From Haematococcus lacustris (taxonomy: Eukaryota; Chlorophyta; Chlorophyceae; Chlamydomonadales; Haematococcaceae), in NCBI GenBank assembly GCA_030144725.1, contig JASKMD010000029.1, forward strand, positions 4,510,559 through 4,574,558: a stretch of DNA of 64,000 bases. Direction: 5' to 3'. Below are positions 18,119 through 29,700 of this stretch, one piece after another. The notes beneath the pieces are model-generated. The model ran no database searches and was not told the origin of the DNA. It saw only the letters and a list, made by a program, of their open reading frames with translations. Both the position numbers and the translations under genes were made by a program. Within the stretch, counting starts at the first letter, position 1; each line of letters begins with the position of its first letter.

Positions 18119-19799
18119 TTCAAAAAATGACAGCAAACCGACCCCTGGTAGTAGGACGGCTGTAACTCTGCACTCGCTGCGCCAAATTTAATGCTAGCTG
18201 GCTCAGTATGTAGCCAACCCAGCCAGCTACCTTTCACCCATCCAGAATAGTCTAGTCCAGTCAGTAGGCCGTGCACAGTGAAGCATCAAAGTTAGTAATT
18301 CAAATTTGAGCCGGTTCGGGGCATGCAGTCATCGCTGCGACCACCCGCGCCGCTTAGGTTGCTCTACACGAGCATGCGCATCGGCAGAAGCAGTCGGATC
18401 GGAAAGCGGTTGCGGCAATGTGGCAATGAGCCCACCTCCCCCCAATACCTAGAGGGCAATGCCACAGCTCGACCATTTGGACTTACAACATGCTACTGAC
18501 TAGATTAAGCTCCTCTAAGACAGTGCTACAAACGCTCATAAACGCTCAGCTAAGCCAAAGCTCACTTTGGTCGGTGACCCCCAACTCCCTTAGCCGATTT
18601 CAGGGCCAGGGCCATGCAGTCAGTCAGTCCCTCCCAACTGCCTTGAATAGGGGGGGGATCCCGTACACTGGGTTTATTTCTCGCTCACCTAGCGGACTGA
18701 TGATCGAAGCACATCAGGATGTAGAGAACTCACTCAGCTACACGTAATGGGTGTCCCGAGCTTCAATGACTGTACACATGATGCCCAACCTAGGCGTGAA
18801 CCTGGCCTACATTTTGTGGGCAGATATCCCCATGCACGCCTCCTTCACCCTCGAGCTTCTAGACATTGCCGTGATGTAGCTAACAAAGCAATGTATGCCC
18901 GCGCGCATTGTGTTGCGACGGCCGCAATCGCGAGATTTGAACCTAAAAAGCCGAAATGCCCGTCTAACGCACTCATACCATTGCTGATGCCTCACTTAGG
19001 ACAACGGCACACATCTTAGCATCGATTAGCTCGCACTTGTTATTTGCGTAACTCGCGCTCACAAGCGAGAGACGGAGCGGCTCTATACTCTAGCGGTTCA
19101 TTAAGACACTATGTGCACCCTTCACCTTTGATTTCAGTAGACTATGTGGCCAGGTAGTCAAAGTGACCGCGGGACTTGTCATATTGTAGCCTTTTCTGCG
19201 GGTTCCGCTGTTCCCGTCCTTAGTTCGTTGTAGCGAGAGCATGTGTGCAGGTACGCAGCCTTCGTTGTGTTGCTACATCAATTTCTGACGTCACTACCGA
19301 GACATATGCTTCAATCCACGGTGCTCAAACCTGCCGTGTAACAACACTCCCTCGCCGCACCATGTGTCCTCCCAACCGGCCCCACTAGCACCCCGCCAGC
19401 ACTGGCAAGGCCAGGCCTCTACATTCCATAGCAACCCCCCCATGGTACAACCCCAATTTACATCCACCTATAGTTGCTAGCATCCTGACCTTGGATTAAG
19501 CCGTCCCCTTGCTAGCATGCTTCAATGCAGCTGATGAGCAACAACTTCATGATGAACAACTAGTAGGGCTGCAAGCATCCATTAAACACGTGAAAACAGC
19601 TTCCCGAGCAACTACAACGTCCCTCGCCGCACCACGTGTCCTTTCACTCCAACCTCATGGCCCCTAGCAAGGTCCCAACCCAGCACCCCATGGCAGTGCA
19701 CCGCCTCATGAGGTGATCAGTGGCCTTCACGCTTCCCTTGGCTATGCCCCCTAGCATAGAGTTACCAATAAGGAAGGGCCCCTTAGCAGCACACCCTAG
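18119..19799. other. Gene-poor, comparatively AT-richer stretch
   Basis: Only short open frames with no motif. Some phrases recur in the stretch (for example CCCTCGCCGCACCA near 19347 and 19622), suggesting old repeats. Confidence 0.4.
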
Positions 19800-20666
19800 T
19801 CAAAGCACTGGGCCTGAGGATGGGGCTGCTTTGGTACGCTGCTGAATGTGCTTCCCCACAAAGCTTCGAAGATTAGCCAACCGGGTTTTTTGGGCTGGCC
19901 GTTGCTTGGGTGGGATCTTGTAGAAGTTGATGTAGCCCCACAACTGTGTCACAGTGAAGGTCGCAGCTTGCTCAACCGTGGTAGCACTGTAGTCAGCTCC
20001 TCGAGGATGCTTGCTGCTGACTGCTCTCAACTGACCAAGGCAGGCGGCAGTGCCGATGTTCAGCACCAACTGCTTGTTTCCACCCACCATGCGAGACTTT
20101 ATCACCGCCTTGCGTGCTGCCCGTGCTGGTGCTGTCATGGCGGCGGATGCACTCTCCATGTCACGTTGCTCCTTCCTGAGGGCCTTCATCTGTGGGTGGA
20201 GGTCCACGGCGTCCATGGTACGAAACGATGAAGGGTCGGTCTTGGCAACGAGAGTGCTCAACAATGATGGCAGCCGTTGCTTGCTGCCATGTCCATGCTT
20301 GGTGTGCTGCAAAGACACTTGCAAGGCAAGCACCTCACTCTCAGACTGCTGCAACGCTTGCTGGGACTGGTGCAATTGCTCTCGGCACTCTTGCAGGTCT
20401 GTGGCGGTGCGCATGTTGACACTCTGGCATGAGCGAAGCTGAGATCTGGCCTCTTCAAGTTCTGCCTCTGTGGCAGCAGCCGCCTCTGTGTCAGCAGCTG
20501 CCTCTGTGGCAGCAGCTGCCTCTGTGGCAGCAGCTGCCTCTGTGGCAGCGGCTGCCTCTGTGGCAGCAGACATAAGAACTTGCTGTTGTTGAGCTGCTGC
20601 CACAAGAGCAAGCTGGCGAGCGCGATTGGCCCTACCAGCCTTGGTGCGTTTGCTGAGACCACCCAT
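19800..20666 (-). CDS. Hypothetical coiled-coil protein
   Basis: A single uninterrupted frame of 288 codons. The first 30 residues are basic (MGGLSKRTKAGRANRARQ). Tandem TEAAAA repeats follow (about residues 35-68), then a heptad-like Glu/Gln/Leu region (about 69-120) and a basic C-terminal half with WGYINFYKIPPKQRPAQKTR. I do not recognise a family. It sits alone inside the inverted-repeat-bounded segment, so it may belong to that element. Confidence 0.55.
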   Translation of the reverse strand: MGGLSKRTKAGRANRARQLALVAAAQQQQVLMSAATEAAAATEAAAATEAAAATEAAADTEAAAATEAELEEARSQLRSCQSVNMRTATDLQECREQLHQSQQALQQSESEVLALQVSLQHTKHGHGSKQRLPSLLSTLVAKTDPSSFRTMDAVDLHPQMKALRKEQRDMESASAAMTAPARAARKAVIKSRMVGGNKQLVLNIGTAACLGQLRAVSSKHPRGADYSATTVEQAATFTVTQLWGYINFYKIPPKQRPAQKTRLANLRSFVGKHIQQRTKAAPSSGPVL

Positions 20667-20801
20667 AGGGTGGCTGGCTGAGCTTGGGTCAGATTAGTGT
20701 GGGCGGTAAGTGGAGCCGGGCTAGGAGGTGGTGGTGATTGTCATAGTGGTGGCTTGTCGTAGGAGGTGGTGGTGATTGTCATAGTGGTGGCTTGAGGTTG
20801 A

Positions 20802-21003
20802 GGTGGGCTGGGCTGGGCTGGGCTGGGCTGGGCTGGGCTGGGCTGGGCTGGGCTGGGCTGGGCTGGGCTGGGCTGGGCTGGGCTGGGCTGGGCTGGGCTG
20901 GGCTGGGCTGGGCTGGGCTGGGCTGGGCTGGGCTGGGCTGGGCTGGGCTGGGCTGGGCTGGGCTGGGCTGGGCTGGGCTGGGCTGGGCTGGGCTGGGCTG
21001 GGC
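20802..21003. repeat. (GGGCT)n pentanucleotide satellite
   Basis: About 40 perfect GGGCT units upstream of the coiled-coil ORF, followed by GGTGGTGGTGGTAGGG-type sequence. Confidence 0.97.
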
Positions 21004-21119
21004 TGCTGCTGGGTGGTGGTGGTAGGGTTAGGAGGTGGTGGCAGTGGTGGTGAGGGTGGTGGTGGCGGCGGCTGAGATTGGGTAAGCAACAGGCTCCTGC
21101 AACAGTCTCCAACCATAGT

Positions 21120-22500
21120 GTTGAGGGTTAGTTATGCACGAAGTGGATAACTTCCTGTTTACTTATGCTTTGTCTACATTGAGACCGGTAGCAAGGGCGA
21201 GTCATTCTGATGCATACGACATACCCATCAACAGCAACATAGCATGTTTGCACAGTCAGAACTGACCTTGAAATGGAAGGTAACTCTAAGCTTTAGGACC
21301 ATCAATGGGTATGCCTCCACCGAAGTAGAACTGGGTGCGCGTCTACATTCAGGAAACACTGTCGGGTTGATTGAGACGGGAGGAATCACAAGCGCCGGCT
21401 GTACTTGCCCTTAGAGCGCTAGGAGTCCACCACGTAGTTGCACTTGCGCTGCGCGATGTTGAGAGAGCGGCCGGCTGATCGGTGGTCGCACTTTTTCGTT
21501 TACGGGGATTCTGGTTATATGGGCGTGTAGCTGATCAAGCGATCATCGCATGCCGCACAGTGCTACGCCAATCGCACACGTCCCGGCACCGGGACATCCA
21601 TGACAAGGTAGTGTACATGGCTTTATCAGAGTTGGGAGGGTCTGACAGTCAGTCACACAACACCACACCATGACCGAATCTGGACTCGTCTCCTCTGAGA
21701 GTTATACTCCCCTACATGCCATCCACCTGCGTACAAAGTTTCATTGCTCAACAGCCACCCCACAGTGGTGTTCTGGGAGGGGTGGGTTGGGAGGGGTGGG
21801 CTAGCAGGGGGTGTGCTTGGGGAGGGGGCGAGGGGAAGGGCTGGGAGGGGGTGGGCAGGCTCAATGAGGTGGGCTCCTGCAATGATGGGTAAAGGGGGGG
21901 CGGGCATGGTGAGTTGTTGCATGCCGTGGCCTTGAACCTGCCTAGTGAACATGATGTAACTTCAAAGCTGTCAAACAGATAGAGGCCTAAGCTGTTTGTT
22001 GTGCGGTTTGTTTCAATAGATGCGCCAATGAGTCAAGAACAAACAAAGTGTGTGGCTTTTCCTGTGGGTGCAGCGGCTGCAACACAGTGGAGGACACAGT
22101 GGAGGAGGGGGGGGTGTAACCCGGTGCTACCTTAGTGTGCGCCGACCCAAATGATGTATTCGGCGAGAAGCGAACACAGTTTTATGTTTCAATCACCCCG
22201 TCAAGGTGCCCTGCACGCCCGGCAGACATCGCGTTGGGTGTCAGCCGGACATTCCATTTGTGCACAACCAGCTCACTGCGCTAGGTAGATGGGTCTACAG
22301 CGATGTGGCTCACCGTGCCAAGGAGACCCGTCTCGCCGATGTGATTTGTTCGCGGGCACATGTGGCAGTACGCGAACAAAGACTCCAATGGCTAGCGCTG
22401 ATGGTCAGATAACGCGGGCTAAACCGCCAATGCCTATGTGATAAACGCTATCGAAAACGGTGCAGTATTGAGGGAGTAATCACATGCATATTACCAACCC
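21120..22500. other. No gene recognised
   Basis: Short open frames only. A G-rich stretch (about 21770-21880) of GGGAGGGGTGGG units makes artefactual proline-rich frames on the minus strand. Confidence 0.4.
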
Positions 22501-22518
22501 CATGTTGGGGGCGCCTGA

Positions 22519-22787
22519 CCACCGGAGCTCGTAGAGGAGGCTGGCTGGGTAAAGCGGCGAGTTTCGTCAAAAATCTGCAATCCGGCTTGGCTTGGCATGG
22601 CAGTTCCGCGGCAGATGCTTATTGAATAAGTGACATCTGCTGGTGAGACATGAGTGATGAGGACGCCCTCCACCGGACAGCCACGAAGCTATGTAAGCAT
22701 CTAGGCAAAGAAAGCTGCCGTGCGATGATACCGCGTACAACAAACGATCGACTACTCACCGAACACAATGAAGCGGCTTTGCTTGCA
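22519..22787 (+). repeat. 265-bp direct repeat, copy 2
   Basis: Same unit as 17823-18090. Here the frame from ATG 22650 stays open for about 125 codons (MSDEDALHRTATKLCKHLGK...), past the end of the repeat. Whether it is ever translated is unknown. Confidence 0.9.
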
Positions 22788-23790
22788 TGCAACGTAAACC
22801 CTGCGTCTGCACTCCTGTGTAATAACTCTTTGATAGAGTTTGAGCCCTCCCGGTGCAGTTGCTTATGTTGGGAATGTGAGGGCGTGACTACCAGCGGCCT
22901 GTCCGCGGAGTGTACGAGTTTAGGGCAGACACCTGGTAGGAGACGGCACCCTGAATATGGTGTCGTCGTCTGCCCGTGCACTTTCAACAGGTATGTGCAT
23001 ACTATGCGCCAGCTGTTGTGGTAGATCTGTGTAAATCCCTGAGTCTGGTGTCGTCGTCTGCCCGTGCACTTCAAACACTCCTGACTACCTGACTACCTTG
23101 CTGCTGGACATCCTGACAGCAGAGCGTGCGTCGAGTATCTTGATGCCTAGTGACATGCTGTGCCGCGTCGCCCAACATCCGGCGATGCGTGACTAGCTGT
23201 CACCGGTCCTGCGAGCTGTGCCGCTACCCTGGACGGTCTGCCCTTCCCGCCCTCGACCACTCGGGCAGGGAGTGCGTGAGCATCGCGGACAGGGAGATCA
23301 CAGCTACGGTGAAGAAGAGAAGAAGGACGAAAAGGACGAGAAGGCCGCCTGGCACGCGGTGGCGCAGCAGTGGTAGCAAGAGCTCGTCAGGGTGCCGCGG
23401 CTCCAGAAGCGGCAAAAGAGGCGGCAGATTGCTGCCCAGCAGCGTGTTGAGCTGCGCCAGGCAGAGAAACAGCGGCAGCAGGCAGGGTATGGGCGGCAGC
23501 GGACCCCCTGGCTAGTCCATGCCCATCCCCACCATGCAGTTGCCCTCAGGCACCTTGTGAATGCCTGCTGCTGAACGAAAGTACTGAGTGAGGCAACATA
23601 ACATACTGGCATTGGCGCAGACGCACCTGGAGGATAACACAAATGTGTTTTCAAGACATGTCGGTTCCTCTACGATTCTTAGTTCTTAGCAGTGTACATA
23701 GCTATCGTTGTCAGCGTCCCGTCTGTCTGTCTGCTGCGTGTTGACAATTTGCCACGTTCCAATAAGCACGTATCGCACCTTCTCGCGTAA
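22788..23790. other. Intergenic with decayed coding-like stretch
   Basis: At about 23305-23560 a charged frame (EEEKKDEKDEKAAWHAVAQQW, stop, QELVRVPRLQKRQKRRQ) is interrupted by a TAG. It looks like a decayed coiled-coil fragment. The phrase GGTGTCGTCGTCTGCCCGTGCACTT occurs twice, near 22959 and 23047. Confidence 0.35.
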
Positions 23791-23796
23791 GGAGCA

Positions 23797-26700
23797 ATGG
23801 AGCTACGTGTAACGGAGCCCGAGGTTGCTCCGGTAAGGCTACATGTCAGCACGCAGCAAAACATAGGTTGCATCGCATGGCTATGTTCTGAGTACGTGGA
23901 GTTTCATTTGACGCAGAATGCATTGGAAACAATCAATGAGACGGAGGGTGTTGTGTGGGGCCTGTATTATCATTTGTGGAGGAAAACCCATAAAGGCCAG
24001 CCTTGCCCAGGCATCAACATCCCCCATACCGTGAGAAGCCTCTGCCATATCTCCCTTACAACAAGGGACTACGTTATCTGAGTTCTCTTCTAACAGCCTC
24101 CTATGCACATATAGGAAGGGTGACGAAAGACCAGGATGACATGGCATGGGTCCACCAGCATTGCATAGGGACTCACACACCAGCATCATGCTGCACGCAG
24201 GTCCTGTATCAAGACTCTGCGCCCATAGCCTGGTACTTCACGTCTGTAAAGGACAACCAGGCAGGTCTGCACAGCTTCATTCCCTGCCCTCCCACATGTG
24301 CATGCAAGCACACAGCCATGTGCATGCAAGCACACAGCCAGGAAAGTGACCTGCTATTGTGCCCTGTCCACTGTGCGGCACCCCTGGCTACCATTCCTAG
24401 CATGTGCCACATGGCAGCCACCTAACCCACAGGCTGCACTTCCCACCAGGGGTGTTGGTGATCGCTGCACGACGACGCACAGTGTCAAGGCGCTAGGGGC
24501 TGTCAGCACCTACATATCTGCCTAGCCACCAGCTCAGCACATATCATCCCTGTGACTAGGGGTTGCATTAGTTGGAACCCGGATTGTCCGTACACACTCC
24601 ACCCTGCCAAACCGTGCTTCCTTCATTCTTGGAGCCCCCAGCCCCACTGTTGCCGCCAGGACTCCAGCAAGCCTTTCCATAGCTTGCGGTAGGCCGCCTG
24701 ATAGGCCGCCATGCTGGTTCAATGATTTCGCATGGTGATGCCAGCCAGCTGCTGCAACTGCGGCTGCATGGCATTGTTACAGCAGGTGGTGTCCCAGATC
24801 AGATGGCTTGGCGCTGCCCCTACTCCAGTCTCTTCCCCTCCTGGCCCCGGTCATGCCCCTTGGGTTCAGCTAGCTCCTGCCCCTCTTGCTGCTCCTCCTG
24901 TCCCTCTTGCTGCTCCTCCTGCCCGGCACAGGCACAAGCGCCTGCATGACAGGCGGCACACACACAGCACTCAAGCCTGACCCGCTGACATGGCAGGCTT
25001 GCGCCCACCACCTGCACAAAGCACAATGAGTCCTCCTCCCAACATCAGCCACCTCTGCCACATTGCTGCGCCTCCATAAAACATTTCCGGCTCGTGCGAC
25101 TAGCTCTTGCCACCCATGCGCGCCACACCTCATGCCACAGGTGTACCGCAAAAAGAAGAGCAATGTGAACGGGCCCGCAATCTGGGCAGCCTTCTATGCA
25201 GGACAGGTAGGCGCCCTGCACCCACAAAGGCCTAGCCAGACAACTCACCGGGCAGCTCCCCCTCCGATGACATGGGCTCCTTGGCTTGGCGTTTTCATAA
25301 TGTCACGTTTTCTCGGCTTGGCCGTGGCAGCAAGCCCTACCACCACTTGGTGCCAGAGGGCGCTGCCTCAGCAGGCCGTGCCACACACAGCACGTCAGGG
25401 TTGAGATGCCCTGGCCTCCCTCACCGTGTGCCGTAGCAGTGTCAGACGAAGTCCAGTGCAGCAGCAGCATCAGTGCGGATCAAACAAGATCAGATAAGGT
25501 CAAATTAGCAGGGTGTGGCTTTTCAAGCCAAATCAGGCACCTTGTCCATGTCGTGATAGACGCATGACCATGAGATGATGCACATGGTGGGGTGCGGGAT
25601 GTTGGCCGACACCATGGGCCTCCTGCAACCGCTTGCGGTGCTGGCAAGGCGGTGTACTGAGCAAAGCACTGCCACTCGCAGGGCGTTCAGGAGTAGGTGT
25701 GGCTGTGTGCGGAGGGCAGGCACACTGGGGCTGGTGCCACACTGTGCTGGCTGCTGGTGGTGGTGTTTGCAAAGCAGGAGCCTGACGGGGACGCCTGCGC
25801 CTGGTTCAGCGGGAACATGACCCGACTGACCACAGTCAGCAAGAAGGTAAACAGCTGAGAGGCACAGGGCGGCAGCTCAGCAGCAAAGCAACAGTGCAGG
25901 TGGGAGGGGCCAGCTCACATGACAGTAGGCCATCCTAGGGGTGGCAGGGGGAGGTGGTGTAAACAGTGCAACAAGGGGGAAGAGTAAGGGGTTAGGGTTG
26001 ACTAGGGTAGGGTAAGGATCAGGGTTAGGGTAAGGATAGGTTAAGAAAGGGTAGGGTAGGGTAGGGGTAGAAAGGATAGGGTAGGGTGAGGTGCAAACAT
26101 GGGGGTGGTAGGGTGAGGTGTAAACATGTTATGGCAGGCGTTCCCTCCACTGCTGAACAGCCAACAGCAGCCTACCCTCCTGCCTGCATATGCAGCATCT
26201 CCCGTTGTTTCGCAGCCACTGCCACTGCCAGGCCACGGCCAGCCACCTGCTGGGCTGTCTCCTGCTGCAGAAGTGTAAGAGCCCTCGGCAGCACACAGAG
26301 GAGCAGCTGCACCTGCACCCACCCCCGAAGGAGAAGGAGCAGGCCAGTAAGTAGCAGGCTGAGCTAGCGCCCCATGTCCCCCTCATGGGCTGCCTGCCAC
26401 AGCCAGCATGCGTGCCCCATGCTGGACTGCTGCCGCACCGCCTCCCAGCTGCCAGGGCCTGCAGCCTCAAACTGAAGCTAGAACCAGCCCTAGGCAGCTC
26501 CTCAGAGTCACCACCTTCACCGTGTTCATCTTGGTCATGCCTCATGGAGCCCTTGCGCACAGGTGTTGGTTCAGCGCAAGTGCTCCAGCACCACCCCATG
26601 CCCACTGCTGACCTGCTCCTGCCAGGGCTACCACCACGGGCCCCTGCGCTCACCCCCTTGCCCACATCCATGCGCTCAAACCCTTGCTCCACTCCCTGCG

Positions 26701-29700
26701 CGCACCCCGTCGCTCAAATGTCGTGCCACCCCGTGGCTGACTCTGTGCCTCAGGCTTCGAATTCTTGACATCCGACCGCGTGGAGCAGCTGACGGCCCCC
26801 AGCCAGTACTCCGCGACCGTAGAACAGATTTACGACGGGCTGCTACAGAAGTTCGTGCCACCACGCAAGGCACACGACGCGATGGTCAGGTACGCTGACC
26901 TGTGCCTCCACCACACCTCTTACGACGTGTGACGCCGCAGCAACTGCTACCTGGCTTGCGCAGGGCGGTGTGGAGCCCTTCGGCGTGCGTGTGTGAGCGG
27001 CGCACGAGTCGGCACCCGCTGCTTGACACGCGGATCCCGCTGTGTGACCGCGCTGCCAGCTTTCACGACAACAACTTCTGTAGGTGATCAGCTGCTGGGT
27101 GCCTTGCCCGCTTGCCTTCTCAGCCTCGATGTTCATTGTGTTCATGCACCAGCGCTGAGTTTGCAGGATCTGAGACTGCTGCTGGTGACAACCCCTGCCT
27201 GTCTAAACCCCCTTGCTTGCCCTGCCGCCCTGCCTGCTTTAAACCCCCCTGCCTGCCCTACCGCCCTGCCTGCCTAGTCAAGCAAGGCTCAGCCGACTAT
27301 ACCATTGGCTCCTGGGCCTGGGGTAGGGACACTTGACGTATTAGGTACATGTGGCATGTGGCGCAGCCAATTAACAGGTTCGCCGTCAGCCCTCTTGTCC
27401 CTTACTAGGGCCTCCATTTGAGCCGGATCAGAAGTACCTACTAGCAGCCACTAGCAGCCACTAACTAGATCCGACTCAAACAGTGTTATTGGGCTGTGTG
27501 GAGTAAACCCAGTGCACATGGCACATGAGCCCGCCTACCACCTACACTATTGCCTGACCACGAGGGCGATGTGTAGAGTTGGCATGACAAAACATGCACT
27601 AATTGTAAGCTGATGACAGCTCAACAAAGGGGGCACACATTACTGTGCCTCAGCAGGCTGCTGCTCCTGGGCCTTGGGGGGCTTGTCTCGCAGCCGCTTG
27701 TAGCCCAGGCCAGGGTACTCCTTGCCCTTGGCTGGCAGAGCTCCCTGGTCTGGCCAGTAGCACAGCTCCAGCGGCCGCCACCTGCTCTCCCCAATGCGCT
27801 GCATGTTCAATGCTGCATTGCAGTCCCTGTCCAGCCACCTGCCTGGCTGTGGGGCTGGCTTTGCCTTGGCAGCCTTGCCCTTGCCCTTGGTGGGCTCAGC
27901 TGCCGGCTTGCTGCGCTTGGCTGGAGGGGGAGTGATGGGCCCTGGCTCTGAGGCTGCTGGCTGTGTGGCTGCCTGGCCGCTGCGTGGGGCCTGTGGGGGC
28001 TTGCGGGGGGCCACTACAGGGCACCACATCAGGCCCCGCACTGGCTGGCCACGCTCCTGGCTCCAGGCTGTGCGCACCAGGCGGGGTTCCACCTGCCCTG
28101 CTGGGGGCTTCCAGCCTGCGGGTCTTGTGGCACTGAGTTTGTCCAGCTCCACCTCACAGGGCTGCTTGCCATTCACTGCTGAGCTGACCCGGCTGGTGCG
28201 GTGCTCATCCACAAGCACCACCCTGCCCCGCAGCTGGTCTGGGCCCCTGGGCCTGCACACCACCTTGCGGCAAGCACGCAACACCGCGTCAGCACCCCAC
28301 CCACCCCCAGTGCCAATGGTAGCTGCACCAAAGAACACCACCAGCTGCTTGGCATGATTGTGGCGCTCCATGGACAGCTCAGCCATCTCCTCCTCCAGCT
28401 GCAGCCATACACACAAGGCACATACATGGTGGCTGACATGGTGACACCAGGTTAGGCATGGCACAATCAAGTACTCTTTCGTTTCGTGCCCAACCCACCA
28501 CCACTCTTCCCAGACACTGAGGCTTTTACTCGACCACGAGCACAAACAAGTACAGGACTCACACATCTATCTGTCTGGCTGTCTAAGTCCTCCTACACAC
28601 CTTGCAGCAGCCGCAGCATTGCTTCACATGCACCACCTGACGTCGACGCGTGGTCCAGCCATCCCGTCGCTCCTGTCATTGCTTGCCTTGGGCGGAACGA
28701 GACACTGCGATGGAACCAACAGAAGCGACGGGTTATCACACAGCGCGTAATTCACGTAGCTCACAGTCTGCTGGGGACACGAACCTTTATGTTTCTTGTC
28801 GCTACCCTTCCGCTTCTTCTTAGCCATCACGCGATGCGCAGTGCGACGGGTGGTGGCCTTTTCAAGCAATTTGGGTTTCCCGTGAAAAATACACGGTGTG
28901 GCTGGCTGGCAGGCTGGCTGGGTGGCCAGTGGCCTGTGTGGGGGCTGCAGGGGCTGTGACACTGAGCACCACCGCGCATCAGGCCCATCACTGGTGCATC
29001 ACTGCCAGAGTCAGCACAGCAGCAAAAACTGTTCACGCACTGGCAGGGATGCCAAGAGTGTGACAAGGACGTGCCAAAAGTGTGACGCCCCTGGCGCCAT
29101 TGCTAGCACCACTGCCCAGCTGTGACAGCCGCCTCTAACACTTTGGTGACAAGGGGGTTCCTCACGCATGCCCTGTGCTAGTCATAACATGTTCCCTGGA
29201 GCACAGTAGGGCAGGTGGGCATGTCCAATTGCTAGCCCTGAGGTGCTTGCTTCAGCCCAGCTGAGATGCCAGGAGCCGTCACAGCACAGGGTGTGCGCCC
29301 GACTTTGATCGTGTGGCTGTGCCCATGCGCCTTGCTGCCTGGGTCCTGGTCTTCACCACTCCAAGGGCTTTTCAGCTTTAACGCTGTGCTCTCATTCTCG
29401 CCCTGCTCAGCCTTGGTGGGCTTCATGGCCTACTTGGCCTCACCGCTGCTCTACCATGCTCAGTGTTGGCAAGGGTGGTCGCATCAGGCCCACGTAGGAG
29501 CACTGGCAGTCTAGGCCAGGGGCAGTGCATGGGCAGCAGCGCTGAACCTGCTTGGCTGTGGCTGTTGCCGCAGGGCTGACCACACACCAGGCCCTGCCCC
29601 CTGGCACTGTCCTGGTGCAGCGCCTGATCAAGCAGTGTGACTCCGTGGTGTCACACTTGAAGGAGGTCAGCGGTGGAGCCCTGGTGGTTGCACGCATGGA

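Larger units (their letters stand above)
18102..22518. mobile_element. Putative DNA transposon bounded by 17-bp inverted repeats
   Basis: TCAGGCGCCCCCAACAT at 18102-18118 is matched by its reverse complement at 22502-22518, immediately inside the two copies of the 265-bp direct repeat. The 4.4 kb between holds one long minus-strand ORF (19800-20666), a GGGCT satellite and otherwise no recognisable gene. No transposase motif is seen and no short target duplication is evident, so transposon status is an inference from the inverted ends alone. Confidence 0.45.

Noticed and set aside
17823..22787. LTR retrotransposon with 265-bp LTRs
   Set aside because: No gag, reverse transcriptase, integrase, primer-binding site or polypurine tract seen, and inverted repeats lie inside the direct repeats.
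25975..26115. Interstitial telomere
   Set aside because: TTAGGG-like units are irregular and mixed with GGTAGGG and GGATAGG; no long uniform array.
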